64,000 bases of DNA from Sinorhizobium sp. 8-89 (GCF_030124325.1 NZ_JASKLR010000008.1:62001-126000), one strand, 5' to 3'. Numbered from the stretch's first letter, positions 1 to 9,919 are shown. Translations and numbers: made by a program. Notes: generated by a model from the letters alone, not told the origin.

Positions 1-1
1 C

Positions 2-271
2 GACAGCGAAAAAGAGGAGGCCAGTAGCGAGCTCGACAACTGGATGGCTGGCGATACCTTGGAGTTCGCGGACGGGCCGCTTCATGCTGAAGGGAGTTCC
101 GACGTCGGTAGCCGAGAAGAGTTTTTCCTCGCGGACGACAATCCGGCAGACTTATCTCAGTTCGCACAGATCTACGATGATCATGTCGACGTGCCCGGTT
201 GGCTCTTCGACGGTGACGCTATATTGAAGGGCCATGCTCCACTCGGCACTGATGGGTTCTTCCTGGCCTGA
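2..271 (+). CDS. possible C-terminal end of an unknown acidic protein (partial)
   Basis: A reading frame is open from base 2 of the window to a TGA at 269-271, giving 90 acidic residues rich in Asp, Glu and Gly. No family is recognised, there is no clear internal start, and the opposite strand is also largely open here. It could be the tail of a gene that begins before the window, or non-coding sequence. The stretch to base 366 holds nothing else that I can name. Confidence 0.2.
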   Translation, partial: DSEKEEASSELDNWMAGDTLEFADGPLHAEGSSDVGSREEFFLADDNPADLSQFAQIYDDHVDVPGWLFDGDAILKGHAPLGTDGFFLA

Positions 272-366
272 GCCGCTGCTCGGCGCCGTCTGTTGCGAAG
301 CCCGGCGGACGGGCGCAAAATGGCCGCTGATTTCCGTATGCAGGGATGCAAGCGGGGAAACGAACC

Positions 367-972
367 ATGGACTGGACCAGGGGGCGTGGACGACAAATCC
401 TGATCGCAGGTGCGGTGGGAACCTTCGCATTGTTGCTCGGCCTTGAGGTCGTGAAAGAGGACGAGGAGTGGACCGTCGCGGAATTGCTGACGGAGGCCGT
501 GAGCATCGCGCTTCTCGTTGGCTGTTCGGCCTGTGTGGCGCTACTTTCCTTGCGCCTTCGCGAGCAGGAGGCTGACAATTTGGATCTCCGCAACAAGGTC
601 GCGCGTATAAGAGAAAGCAACGCCCAGTGGCGCGCCGACCTGGCCGACCATTTCCAGGAGCTCGGCGCAGCCATCCAGCGCCAGTTCGCGGCTTGGGGCT
701 GCACGCAAGCGGAGCAGGAGGTCGGTTTGCTGCTGCTCAAAGGCTTCAGCCACAAGGAGATCGCGCGAATTCGAGGGGCGAGCGAAGCGACGATCCGCCA
801 GCAGGCGGCCTCGGTTTACCACAAGGCCGAACTCTCCGGCCGCGCCGCGCTCTCTGCTTTTTTCCTTGAGGAACTGCTTCTGCCGCCACCTGCACCGCAC
901 TCACCGGCGGGCGGCGATCAGTTCGCTCGTCCAGAGAGCTCAGGCGTGACCGGCCGCATCACGCCCCGTTGA
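367..972 (+). CDS. membrane-anchored LuxR-type HTH regulator
   Basis: A 201-residue protein with two hydrophobic segments near the N-terminus (about residues 8-25 and 40-60), a charged, coiled-coil-like linker (about 60-100), and a LuxR-type helix-turn-helix (about 112-170) containing the pattern GFSHKEIARIRG followed by ATIRQQ. It is therefore likely a transcription factor tethered to the inner membrane rather than a standard response regulator; no receiver domain is present. The ATG at 367 was preferred over the one at 346 because GGGGAAA sits at a normal Shine-Dalgarno distance. It lies convergent to the RND pump and may or may not regulate it. The Pro-rich tail after the HTH is low complexity. 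Confidence 0.6.
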   Translation: MDWTRGRGRQILIAGAVGTFALLLGLEVVKEDEEWTVAELLTEAVSIALLVGCSACVALLSLRLREQEADNLDLRNKVARIRESNAQWRADLADHFQELGAAIQRQFAAWGCTQAEQEVGLLLLKGFSHKEIARIRGASEATIRQQAASVYHKAELSGRAALSAFFLEELLLPPPAPHSPAGGDQFARPESSGVTGRITPR

Positions 973-1055
973 TCTAGGGCACCATGCCACCCACACTGCG
1001 GGCGTGGACGCGCACAGTTCGTGGAAAGAAGTCAAACAGCCGTACCATGCGCCAA

Positions 1056-1100
1056 GTTCCCGACGATACATTATGCGACTTTTTCAGCCAGAACGGGAAC
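1056..1100. repeat. copy 1 of a three-copy intergenic element with core CGATACATTATGCGA
   Basis: The core CGATACATTATGCGA at 1064-1078 is bracketed by a perfect inverted pair GTTCCCG (1056-1062) and CGGGAAC (1094-1100). Related copies lie at 16415-16452 and 26931-26974. It sits in the 258-base gap between two convergent genes. Read on the other strand the core contains CGCATAATGT, which resembles the XerC-binding arm of dif-like recombination sites. Confidence 0.5.
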
Positions 1101-1230
1101 TACGGAACGAACCGAACTTCGCTGCGATCGGTCCACGCGATGCTGCGCGCAGGAACAGCACTCCTCGATCCAGTGGAGCAAGCCGTTGGCAATGCTCCCG
1201 CTGGACGTCGAGTCGATTGCGCCTGGTGGG

Positions 1231-4200
1231 TTACGCCTTACGTCCTGCGCGGGTGCGGAAAAATCGTTCCTTGGCCTGCTCCCGGACGGTCTGGACTAGC
1301 ACATAGAGCACGGGGATTAGAAGAAGACCGACGACGGTACCGACGAGCAGTCCGCCGAACACGGTCATGCCAATGGCGCGGCGGCTGCCGGCGCCTGCCC
1401 CGGTGGCGATCACGAGGGGGATGACGCCGAGGATGGATGCCATTGCGGTCATGAGTACGGGGCGAAAACGTTGAGCTGTCCCCGCCGCTGCGGCTGCAGG
1501 TGTCGCCATCCCTTCATCGCGCCGTTCCTTGGCGAATTCGACGATGAGGATCGCGTTCTTCGCGGCGAGTCCGATCAATAGAACCAGACCGATTTGGGCG
1601 TATATGTTGATGTCGATCGAGGCGAGCATCAGACCCACGAGAGCGCCGAGCACGGCGACAGAGACGGACAGCATCACCGCGAGAGGAACACTCCAGCTTT
1701 CGTATTGCCCGACGAGAAAGAGATAGGTGAAGATGAGGCCCATGAGGAGAATGAGGGCGGTCTGGTTTCCGGCCTGCTCTTCCTGCAGCGCCAGTCCTGT
1801 CCACTCGAATCCGAAGCCTTCGGGGAGATTTTGCTCCGCGAGCGACGCCATGGTGGCGAGGGCCTGGCCGGTGCTCGTTCCCGTCGCGGCCTGGCCGTTG
1901 ATCGAGGCCGAAGGGAAAAGGTTGTAGCGGTTAATCGCATTCGGCCCGTAACTGGTGGAGATGGAGAGCAGTGATTGGAGCGGCACGAGCTCTCCGTTCC
2001 GGCTGCGCACCCGCAGGCGCTGAATGTCCTCGATGCGGCTGCGGAACTGTGGCTCATCCTGGATCCGCACCTGGTACACGCGCGAGAAGATGTTGAAATC
2101 ATCGACATAGGAGGAGCCGAGATGGGACTGCATGGAGTTGAAGATCGTCGCGGTTGAAACCCCGAGGAGCTCGGCCCGGCGGCGGTCGACATTGAGAAAG
2201 ACCTGCGGGACGTCCGCCGAAAAGGTGCTGAAGACGCTGGCAAGTCCTGGGGTCTGGTTAGCCTTGACGATCAGGCCGCGCATGACTTCGGCAACTTCCT
2301 GCTGGCTCTGGCCGCTGCGCGCCTGAAGCCTGAGGTCGAAGCCGCCGGTCGTGCCAAGGCCTGGTATCGCCGGTGGGTTGAACGGCACGACGGAGGCGGT
2401 GGGTATCCGGCCGAACTCGGCGCGGAGACGGTTCATGATCGCGTCGATGCTCTCCTCGGCGCTCCTGCGTTCGTCCCAGGGTTTTAGCGCTGTGATCACC
2501 ATTCCGGCGTTCGAGCCGCCGCCGCCCACCATGCTATTGCCGGCGATGCCGACAGAATTCGCAACGCCTGGTGTCCGTTGTAAGATCCTCGAAACGGTAT
2601 CCAGCGCCTGCTGTGTTCGCTCGAGCGAAGCGGCATTGGGCAATTGCACATTGATAAAAAGGTATCCCTGATCCTCGCTCGGCACGAAACCGGTCGGAAG
2701 CGCGCGGAACAATCCATAGACTCCGCCAAAGATCGCCAGAAGAATTACCGAAGCAATCCAGAGCCGCCGGGACATGCGGTCGAGCATCGCGAGGTACCAG
2801 TTGCGCGAGACGTCGAGGCCCCGATTGAATGTCCCAAAGATCCGGGACCGCTGCTCGCGCGGTGGCCTGAGCATGAGGACGCACAGGGCGGGGCTGAGCG
2901 TCAGTGCATTTATGGTCGAGAAGGTAATCGTGATCAGGATCGTGACTGCGAATTGACGGTAGAGCTGCCCGGTGATTCCGGCCACGAATGCGATCGGCAC
3001 GAAGAGGGCCGCAAGGACCAGAGTGGTCGCCACGATCGGGCCCGTGACTTGGCTCATCGTACGGCGGGTCGCGTCGTGCACATCCAGCCGCTCTTCGGCC
3101 ATCACGCGCTTTACGTTCTCGACGACGATGATCGCGTCGTCGACGACCAGGCTGATGGCGAGGATGACGGCAAAGAGCGTAATGGTATTGGCCGAGTAGT
3201 CTAGCAGATAAAGGACGGCAAACCCGCCAATCAGGGACACCGGGATCGTCAGCGTCGGTATGACGGTCGCCCGCCAGTCTTGCAAAAAGAAGTAGGTGAC
3301 GGCGACCACCAGCGCAAAGGTGATCGCAAGCGTGATAGCGATCTCCTTGATCGTTTCGGTGATGAAGGCAGTTGTGTCGAAGACGATCGCATGGGCCATG
3401 TCCTCGGGAAACTGCCGCGAAAGCCGATCGAGCTCGGAGAGCACTGCCCGCGACACGGCAAGCGCATTGGCGTCGGCGCTCTGGTAGACGACGACCGTCG
3501 CGCTCGGTTGACCGTTGAAAGTGGACGCCGTGTCGTAGGATTGCGCGCCGAGTTCCACGCGCGCGACATCGCGGAGGCGGACTAAGGCACCGTCCGTATT
3601 GGTGCGAACGATGATATTCGAAAAGTCCTCCTCGGTCGCGAGACGCCCCTGGGCCATGATTGTGAGCTGCAACTGCTGGCCCGATGTTGCAGGCGGAGAC
3701 CCTAATTGGCCGGCAGAGGCCTGCGCATTCTGGGCCTGGATTGCGCTCGTCAGATCCGCGGCGGTGAGGCCTAGGGCCTGCATCCGGTCCGGGTTCATCC
3801 AGATACGCATGCTGTAGGACGGACCAAAGATACCAGCCTCCCCGACGCCGGCCACGCGGGCGATCGCATCACGGATATTGTTGGCGGCATAGTTGCTGAT
3901 GAATATCTCGTCGCGCGTTCCCTCGGGGGAATAGATCGCAACGCCCATCAACATGCTGGACGAGCGCGCTCTCACTGAGACCCCCGTCTGGGTCACGGAA
4001 GCGGGAAGCCGGGGCGTGGCGAGCGCGACACGGTTCTGCACGTTCACTTGCGCCAGTGCCGGATCGGTGCCGACGGCGAAGGTCACAGTCAGCGAGTAGG
4101 TCCCGTTGTTGGTGCTTGAGGACGACATGTAAAGCATGTCCTCGACCCCGTTAACCTGGTCCTCAATCGGGGCTCCGACGCTCTCCTCCAAGACGCTGGC

Positions 4201-4365
4201 ATTGGCCCCAGGATAACTGGCGGTGACCTGTACCTCGGGCGGCGTGATCTGCGGGAACTGCGCAATCGGAATCTGGAAGAGTGCGAGCGCACCGGCGATC
4301 GCCATCACGACGGCGATGACCATGGCAAGACGCGGGCGGTCGATAAAGTGCGCCGACAGGTTCAT
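1231..4365 (-). CDS. RND multidrug efflux transporter (HAE1/AcrB family)
   Basis: A full-length 1044-residue inner-membrane proton-driven drug exporter of the AcrB/MexB type. It has the expected short cytoplasmic N-terminus (MNLSAHFIDRPRLAMVIAVV), a large periplasmic porter domain, the TM4 region with the paired acidic residues (SLVVDDAIIVVENV), a second porter domain, and the C-terminal membrane block with AKNAILIVEFAKE and GAGAGSRRAIGMTVFGG. It is co-transcribed with the upstream adaptor gene; the start codon overlaps the adaptor stop in an ATGA arrangement. No outer-membrane factor gene follows, so the pump presumably borrows a TolC-like channel from elsewhere. Substrates cannot be read from the sequence. 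Confidence 0.95.
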   Translation of the reverse strand: MNLSAHFIDRPRLAMVIAVVMAIAGALALFQIPIAQFPQITPPEVQVTASYPGANASVLEESVGAPIEDQVNGVEDMLYMSSSSTNNGTYSLTVTFAVGTDPALAQVNVQNRVALATPRLPASVTQTGVSVRARSSSMLMGVAIYSPEGTRDEIFISNYAANNIRDAIARVAGVGEAGIFGPSYSMRIWMNPDRMQALGLTAADLTSAIQAQNAQASAGQLGSPPATSGQQLQLTIMAQGRLATEEDFSNIIVRTNTDGALVRLRDVARVELGAQSYDTASTFNGQPSATVVVYQSADANALAVSRAVLSELDRLSRQFPEDMAHAIVFDTTAFITETIKEIAITLAITFALVVAVTYFFLQDWRATVIPTLTIPVSLIGGFAVLYLLDYSANTITLFAVILAISLVVDDAIIVVENVKRVMAEERLDVHDATRRTMSQVTGPIVATTLVLAALFVPIAFVAGITGQLYRQFAVTILITITFSTINALTLSPALCVLMLRPPREQRSRIFGTFNRGLDVSRNWYLAMLDRMSRRLWIASVILLAIFGGVYGLFRALPTGFVPSEDQGYLFINVQLPNAASLERTQQALDTVSRILQRTPGVANSVGIAGNSMVGGGGSNAGMVITALKPWDERRSAEESIDAIMNRLRAEFGRIPTASVVPFNPPAIPGLGTTGGFDLRLQARSGQSQQEVAEVMRGLIVKANQTPGLASVFSTFSADVPQVFLNVDRRRAELLGVSTATIFNSMQSHLGSSYVDDFNIFSRVYQVRIQDEPQFRSRIEDIQRLRVRSRNGELVPLQSLLSISTSYGPNAINRYNLFPSASINGQAATGTSTGQALATMASLAEQNLPEGFGFEWTGLALQEEQAGNQTALILLMGLIFTYLFLVGQYESWSVPLAVMLSVSVAVLGALVGLMLASIDINIYAQIGLVLLIGLAAKNAILIVEFAKERRDEGMATPAAAAAGTAQRFRPVLMTAMASILGVIPLVIATGAGAGSRRAIGMTVFGGLLVGTVVGLLLIPVLYVLVQTVREQAKERFFRTRAGRKA

Positions 4366-5528
4366 TGGCTCGACGATCCTGGCGCCGGCGCGGCAGTATC
4401 CGTTGCGGCGTCGCCGGCCGATACGCTCTGCGCCTCGACGACTGCTCCCGGGGAGACGCGCTGGAGGCCCTCAACGATCAGCTTCTCACCGCCCTGCAGG
4501 CCCTCCTCGACCACCCAATTCTGCCCGACCTGCACGGAGGCGCGAATGCGTCGCACGGCGGCACGGCTCTCGCCGTCGACGACGAGCACGAAGCGGCCCT
4601 CGCGGTCCTGCTCCACCGACCCGACCGGCACCACCGGACGTTCTTCCCGCTCCGCCGGCTCGACAATCACTGTGACGAACTGCCCCGGCATGAGGAGCGA
4701 TTGCGCATTGGCGAACAGAGCTCGGATCGGAAGCGTCCCGGTCTGCACGTCGATCTCGTTTTCGAAGAATTCGAGCTTCCCTGACTGCTGGTAAGGCTCA
4801 CCATTCGACAGGCGCAGCTTGAGGACATAGCCTTTTGCCAGTTCGTCCTTGCCTGCCCCTCCGGCGGTCGTGCGAAGGTCGAGGATGGTGCGATCGCTGA
4901 CCGAGAAGACCACGCGGATGGGATCCGTCTGAACCACTCGGGCCAACGGCTCCGACGAAGGGCTGACAAGACTCCCCACAGAGTAGGCAGCGCGGCCGAT
5001 CCGACCGCCGATCGGAGCCTTGATGTGGGTGTAGCCGAGATTGAGCTCGGCCTGATTGACCCTTGTCTGTGCCGACAGGACGTTTGCCCGGGCAGTGTCG
5101 CGCGCCGCCTGGCTCTCCTCGAGCACGGCCTGCGAGACTGTGCGCTGGCTTAGCGTCTGGTTGCGCTGGAACTGGCGTTCGGCATTGTCGAAATTGGTCT
5201 GGGCGCTGACCAGGGTCGTTTGTGCATCCTCGAGCGCAAGTTCGTAAGTCGTTCGCTCAAGGGTGAAGAGATCTTGCCCTTTCTCGACGTTCTGGCCCTC
5301 GGCGAAAAGCCGCCTCTCCAGGAAACCTTCGACTCTGGCTCGGATATCCACGGCGTTGAGGGCTTCGACCCGGCCAACGAATTCATGGGCAGGAGATACA
5401 TCCTCGACTTGAACGGTCATCACGCCGACGACGGGCCTGGTCTGGGCGACACCGTCTCCGGTCGAGCAGAGCAGGAGACCGCTTACCCCTAGAACGAGAT
5501 CCACAGATCGAAACGCCGTTTTGAACAT
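4362..5528 (-). CDS. RND efflux periplasmic adaptor (membrane fusion protein)
   Basis: A 388-residue AcrA/MexA-type adaptor that would link the RND transporter to an outer-membrane channel. A signal sequence occupies roughly residues 1-28 and ends near DGVAQT. Then come the lipoyl-like half motifs (VEDVSPAHEFVGRVEALNAV and LGYTHIKAPIGGRIGRA), the alpha-helical hairpin between them, and the beta-barrel/membrane-proximal region. The frame is open for 68 codons upstream, but the ATG at 5528 starts a proper signal peptide and was chosen. The lipobox Cys usual in AcrA is not at the expected place, so it may be a soluble or uncleaved form. It is the first gene of a two-gene operon. Confidence 0.92.
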   Translation of the reverse strand: MFKTAFRSVDLVLGVSGLLLCSTGDGVAQTRPVVGVMTVQVEDVSPAHEFVGRVEALNAVDIRARVEGFLERRLFAEGQNVEKGQDLFTLERTTYELALEDAQTTLVSAQTNFDNAERQFQRNQTLSQRTVSQAVLEESQAARDTARANVLSAQTRVNQAELNLGYTHIKAPIGGRIGRAAYSVGSLVSPSSEPLARVVQTDPIRVVFSVSDRTILDLRTTAGGAGKDELAKGYVLKLRLSNGEPYQQSGKLEFFENEIDVQTGTLPIRALFANAQSLLMPGQFVTVIVEPAEREERPVVPVGSVEQDREGRFVLVVDGESRAAVRRIRASVQVGQNWVVEEGLQGGEKLIVEGLQRVSPGAVVEAQSVSAGDAATDTAAPAPGSSSQ

Positions 5529-5866
5529 CGAAGACCCCGCTTCGAGTTTCCGATCCAAGCCTCCTTTGGAGAGGCAAGCTATCAGGCCGCCTGTCGCGGC
5601 CTTGCGATAAAAGAAGAGCCCTGGGGGCGTCTGTCGAGACTTTTGGCACGCCGGAAGCACGATCGCTTCATCTAGTATTGGCCTCAATCGGTAACCCGCT
5701 GGGAGCACCTTACGAGAGGTAGGCACGTTCACGGTTGCACGGCGGACGCCGCAACGCTAGAAGTGTATGGCCTTAAGATTAGCAAGTTATACGCGCAAAG
5801 CCAGCGTGCTTCAAGAAAAATGAGCCGCGCGCCAGCTGGCACTAACGCGTTTTGGGGGCATTGCTT

Positions 5867-6346
5867 CTATTTCGGACCCAAATCGTGCGTCGAACTGGCA
5901 ACAAGCTTCATCGCCGCCGCCAGGAGAAGTGCCGCGCCCGGCAGCACGAGACCGTTCCAGTCCAGCATCCCCTCGGTCTCTGCCACCACGGTCGCGAAAT
6001 GAACGACGAGATAAAGGATGATCACCTCGATGAAGAGGATCTTCATTTCCGCGACGGTGTTGAGGATCATCCATCGCGGCACCCTCTTACGGACCTCGTC
6101 CGAGACGTCGATGACGAAACCGAACGTGATCGCATAGCCGAAAATGGTGAGCACGATGCCGAAAAGAAACTTGTCCGTCGCACGCAATACGGCAGCGGTC
6201 ACCGAAAGCTCCGGCTCTGTTCTGACGAAGGTGAAGGCGTTGCGCAAAAGAAGCGCGCCTTCAAGAAACATCAGCAGCGCACCGCCCAGGACTCCGATGG
6301 ACGCGAGGATCATGATGTAGCGGATGCCTAAGAAAAGCGAGATCAT
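5867..6346 (-). CDS. YqhA-like (UPF0114) membrane protein
   Basis: About 159 residues with four hydrophobic helices (roughly residues 10-32, 55-78, 105-125 and 133-152). The pattern KFLFGIVLTIFGYAI followed by WMILNTVAEMK is typical of the YqhA/UPF0114 family, small inner-membrane proteins of unknown function. The frame continues 80 codons upstream without membrane or family character, so the ATG at 6346, preceded by an AAGG-containing leader, was taken as the start. It is divergent from the arginine antiporter gene. No function can be assigned beyond membrane location. Confidence 0.75.
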   Translation of the reverse strand: MISLFLGIRYIMILASIGVLGGALLMFLEGALLLRNAFTFVRTEPELSVTAAVLRATDKFLFGIVLTIFGYAITFGFVIDVSDEVRKRVPRWMILNTVAEMKILFIEVIILYLVVHFATVVAETEGMLDWNGLVLPGAALLLAAAMKLVASSTHDLGPK

Positions 6347-6651
6347 TGGCCTTGCTGCCTTTCTGCAGCGGGTCCGGGGCACTCTCGTTAGGAGGGGCGC
6401 TTCCCGTTCGAACGCTCTCCCTGACAGCGGCAGCTCGACGGCTACCCAAAGCGGTGGAATACCGTTCACCCACAGTTCTCGGGCGCTGGCGACACGCAAA
6501 TTAACACAACTAACTCTGGTCTGGTCCCCTGGGATTTTACAGCTTGAAGTTTTGAAGCAAAAGGTACAACCTTTCGGCCCTACCACCTAGGGGCGGCTCA
6601 TCAGTAAGTGCTTTTCGTTCAACCAGGCAACCGTGCGCAATCGGAGGCCGC
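6347..6651. other. divergent intergenic region between yqhA-like gene and arcD
   Basis: These 305 bases must hold the promoters of both neighbours. The only structure noticed is a tandem TTGAAG repeat near 6541-6560. No FNR/FixK-type palindrome was found, although arginine deiminase genes are often under oxygen control in other bacteria. Confidence 0.4.
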
Positions 6652-8079
6652 GTGACCAGCACTGCTCAGAAACTTTCGCTCGCTTCGCTGTCCGCGCTCG
6701 TCATCGGCTCCATGGTGGGAGCGGGCATATTTTCGCTGCCGCGCACCTTCGGCAATGCGACTGGTCCGTTCGGAGCAATCGTGGCCTGGTGTATCGCAGG
6801 GGCGGGAATGTTCACCCTGGCTCACGTGTTCCGGGTGCTCGCGGAACGCAAGCCGAATCTCGACGCAGGCGTCTACGCCTATGCGCGGGCCGGCTTCGGC
6901 GACTATGCCGGCTTCCTTTCGGCCCTCGGCTATTGGCTGGTCGGCTGTATTGCCGATGTGTCGTACTGGGTGTTGATCAAGGCGACCCTCGGGACCTTCT
7001 TCCCGATCTTCGGAGACGGCAACACGGTTGCCGCCGTGCTTGTCTCCTCTGTCGCGCTGTGGGGATTCCACTTCATGATCCTGCGAGGCATCAAAGAGGC
7101 AGCGGCCATCAACACCGTCGTCACCGTGGCAAAAATCGTGCCCATCCTGATCTTCATAGTCATCCTGCTCGGCGCGTTCGATGCCGGCCTCTTTCGCGCC
7201 AATTTTTGGGGCGGCGCGGGCCTGCCCGAGGCGAGCCTCTTCGAGCAGGTTCGCGCGACCATGCTGGTCACAGTTTTTGTGTTCATCGGCGTCGAGGGGG
7301 CGAGCGTCTATTCGCGCTACGCCCGCAATCGTTCCGATGTGGGCGTGGCCACAACCTTGGGCTTCGTAGTCGTGTTGGGACTGATGGTTCTGGTGACGCT
7401 GCTGCCCTACGCCGCCCTGGAACGACCGGAGATCGCGGGCATGCGGCAACCCTCGATGGCTTCCGTGCTGGAATCCGTCGTCGGACCATGGGGCTCCGTG
7501 TTCGTCAGTGCCGGTTTGATCGTTTCCGTGCTCGGAGCGTATCTGGCATGGTCGCTGATGTGCGTCGAAGTGCTCTTCTGCGCCGCCAAAAACGGAGACA
7601 TGCCGAGCGTACTCGCCAGGGAGAACAGCAACAACGTTCCGGCTGCGGCTCTTTGGCTGAGCAATGGAGTGATCCAGCTCTTCCTCATTAGCACCCTGTT
7701 CTCGGAGGATGCGTTTCGCTTGATGGTAAACCTGACGAGTGCAATGGTGCTGATTCCATACCTGCTAGTGGCAGCCTATGGCTTTCTTGTCGCCAAGCGC
7801 GGGGAGACCTACAACATCAGACCGAAAGAGCGGTTCCGCGATCTGATTTTGGCGGGCGCCGCCACGATCTACACGGCCTTTATGATTTATGCCGGAGGCC
7901 TGAAGTTCCTCCTGCTTTCCGCCATTCTCTACGCACTTGGAACGGCCCTGTTCTTCTACGCAAGACGCGAACAGAAGAAGATGCTCTTCAGCCCTCGGGA
8001 ATGGTTCGTCTTCATAGCTGGGGTGGCCGGATGCCTTATCGGCATCTACGGTCTCGTGACCGGCTCCATCACAATATAG
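6652..8079 (+). CDS. arcD: arginine/ornithine antiporter-like APC permease, copy 1
   Basis: A 475-residue APC-superfamily transporter with about 12 membrane helices. The N-terminal helix 1 motif GSMVGAGIFSLPRTF is characteristic of basic amino acid/polyamine antiporters of the ArcD/LysP-like group. With the arginine deiminase gene downstream it most likely exchanges arginine for ornithine or citrulline across the inner membrane. It starts with GTG at 6652. It is a close paralogue of the next gene, with long shared stretches such as FVFIGVEGAS/FVFIGIEGAS, so the pair arose by tandem duplication. Exact substrate is inferred from context. Confidence 0.85.
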   Translation: MTSTAQKLSLASLSALVIGSMVGAGIFSLPRTFGNATGPFGAIVAWCIAGAGMFTLAHVFRVLAERKPNLDAGVYAYARAGFGDYAGFLSALGYWLVGCIADVSYWVLIKATLGTFFPIFGDGNTVAAVLVSSVALWGFHFMILRGIKEAAAINTVVTVAKIVPILIFIVILLGAFDAGLFRANFWGGAGLPEASLFEQVRATMLVTVFVFIGVEGASVYSRYARNRSDVGVATTLGFVVVLGLMVLVTLLPYAALERPEIAGMRQPSMASVLESVVGPWGSVFVSAGLIVSVLGAYLAWSLMCVEVLFCAAKNGDMPSVLARENSNNVPAAALWLSNGVIQLFLISTLFSEDAFRLMVNLTSAMVLIPYLLVAAYGFLVAKRGETYNIRPKERFRDLILAGAATIYTAFMIYAGGLKFLLLSAILYALGTALFFYARREQKKMLFSPREWFVFIAGVAGCLIGIYGLVTGSITI

Positions 8080-8497
8080 ATTTCACAGATTCGCGCGATC
8101 CAGGCCTCGCCGATCTTCAGCTCAGAGACACTCCGCTGGGCCCCGTTGCCTGTTTCCTTGAAACGAGTCGACTTGAGAAAAAATACAGTAATGCAAAACG
8201 TTAAGTGTCCGTTACCCGGATGAAAGACATGCGCGGGGCTGTAGCTGACACGTCCTTGCGTCAGGCTTTTCATCAGCAAATCGATTCGCTCTTGCAATTC
8301 TGAGTATTACACGTTAACATTGTGATTAATCCAAGTATGCTATAGCAGTGGCGCCAGAAGCAGATAGCAGCTTCAAAATCCCACGCCGGCTTGCGATATC
8401 CGTAATTTCACCCGTCTAAACAAGCTATCTCCAGAGTTGTTCGCGCGTCCGCACCTCCGCAGACGCCTCTTTCATTGGCGAATCCGGGAGTAAAGCG
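8080..8497. other. 418-base gap between the two antiporter genes
   Basis: No protein or RNA gene is recognised here. The long gap between otherwise co-directional paralogues suggests the second antiporter has its own promoter with arcA. A TTGAAA at 8158 could be a -35 box but no convincing -10 follows. Confidence 0.3.
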
Positions 8498-9919
8498 ATG
8501 GCGCAGAAGCTTTCCCTGTTTGCTCTGACTGGCATGGTCGTCGGTTCCATGGTCGGCGCAGGCATTTTCTCGCTTCCGCGGACATTCGGCGTGGCAACAG
8601 GGCCGTTCGGCGCAATCATCGCCTGGTGCATTGCAGGGGGCGGCATGTACATGCTGGCGCGCGTCTTCCAGTCGCTGGCGGAACGCAAACCCGATCTTGA
8701 CGCCGGCGTTTTCGCCTATGCCAAAGAAGGGTTTGGCGACTATCCAGGCTTCCTATCCGCCTTCGGCTACTGGATCGGCAGTTGCATCGGCAACGTGTCA
8801 TACTGGGTGCTGATCAAGTCCACGCTTGGCAATTTTTTCCCAGTCTTCGGCGACGGCAACACTGTAGTCGCAATTCTCGTCGCTTCGATCGGCATCTGGC
8901 TCTTCCACTTCATGATCTTGAGAGGCATTCAGCAGGCGGCCTTTGTCAACACCGTCGTGACCGTCGCGAAGGTCATCCCGATTATTGCCTTCATCATCAT
9001 CCTGTTCTTCTTCTTCAAACTCGACCTTTTCCGGCTCAACTTCTGGGGTGGCGAGGGGATGCCGGAGGCAACCCTCCTCCAACAAATCCAGGCGACAATG
9101 CTGGCGACAGTCTTCGTCTTCATCGGCATCGAAGGCGCGAGCAACTATTCGCGCTATGCGCAGGCGCGCTCCGATATCGGAACCGCGACGATCATGGGCT
9201 TCATCGGCGTCAGCGCGCTGATGGTGCTGGTCACGCTGCTGCCCTATGCGGCCCTGACACGCCCCGAGATCGCCGCCATGAGCCAGCCGTCGATGGCCGG
9301 AGTGCTTGCTGCCGTCGTCGGCCCGTGGGGTGCGGTTTTCATCAGCATCGGGGTGATCGTCTCGGTGCTTGGCGCCTATCTCGCCTGGTCGTTGGTGTGC
9401 GCGGAAGTGCTCTACGTGGCCGCGCGCACGGACGATATGCCCCGGCTTTTCGGCACCGAGAATCAAAACAAGGTGCCCGCAGCCGCGCTATGGCTCACCA
9501 ACATCGTCGTCCAACTGTTCGTCATCAGCACCTACTGGTCGCAGGACGCGTTCGCGCTGATGCTGAACTTGACGAGCGCAATGTCGCTGATCCCCTACAT
9601 GTTCGTGGCTGCCTTCGGGTTCATGCTGGCTCAACGCGCCGAGACTTACGAGGTCCGGCCGCGTGAACGCACCCGCGACCTGATCATCGCCAGCATCGCC
9701 GCTGTCTACACATTTTTCATGATTGTCGCCGGCGGCATCAAGTTCGTCCTGCTGTCGGCTCTTCTGTATGCCCCTGGCACGATCCTCTATTTCTGGGCCA
9801 GGCGCGAGCGGGGCAAGCGGGTTTTCAACACATCCATCGACTGGCTGATTTTCGCGACTGCAGTCATCGGCTGCATCGCCGCGATCATCGGATTGTCCAC
9901 CGGCTACCTGACGATCTGA
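8498..9919 (+). CDS. arcD: arginine/ornithine antiporter-like APC permease, copy 2
   Basis: A 473-residue paralogue of the preceding permease with the same GSMVGAGIFSLPRTF helix 1 motif and about 12 helices. The ATG at 8498 has a GGGAG Shine-Dalgarno. It ends only 15 bases before arcA, and arcA carries its own strong AAGGAGA site, so these two genes are probably one transcript. The likely role is arginine import coupled to export of a deiminase-pathway product. The N-terminal two thirds is nearly the same as copy 1, and the C-terminal third is somewhat more divergent. Whether the two copies differ in substrate cannot be told from the sequence. Confidence 0.87.
   Translation: MAQKLSLFALTGMVVGSMVGAGIFSLPRTFGVATGPFGAIIAWCIAGGGMYMLARVFQSLAERKPDLDAGVFAYAKEGFGDYPGFLSAFGYWIGSCIGNVSYWVLIKSTLGNFFPVFGDGNTVVAILVASIGIWLFHFMILRGIQQAAFVNTVVTVAKVIPIIAFIIILFFFFKLDLFRLNFWGGEGMPEATLLQQIQATMLATVFVFIGIEGASNYSRYAQARSDIGTATIMGFIGVSALMVLVTLLPYAALTRPEIAAMSQPSMAGVLAAVVGPWGAVFISIGVIVSVLGAYLAWSLVCAEVLYVAARTDDMPRLFGTENQNKVPAAALWLTNIVVQLFVISTYWSQDAFALMLNLTSAMSLIPYMFVAAFGFMLAQRAETYEVRPRERTRDLIIASIAAVYTFFMIVAGGIKFVLLSALLYAPGTILYFWARRERGKRVFNTSIDWLIFATAVIGCIAAIIGLSTGYLTI

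Noticed and set aside
1064..1078. Resemblance of the repeat core to loxP
   Set aside because: Only a short AT-rich stretch is shared and the long inverted arms of loxP are absent; similarity to the XerC arm is also partial, so only an unknown-element call is made.
6930..7449. Long minus-strand frames inside the first arcD gene
   Set aside because: They are shadows of a strongly coding GC-rich gene; the Asp/His/Gln-rich composition and lack of any family resemblance are typical of antisense frames.
8080..8497. FNR/FixK box between the antiporter genes
   Set aside because: No TTGAT-N4-ATCAA-type palindrome could be found in the gap.
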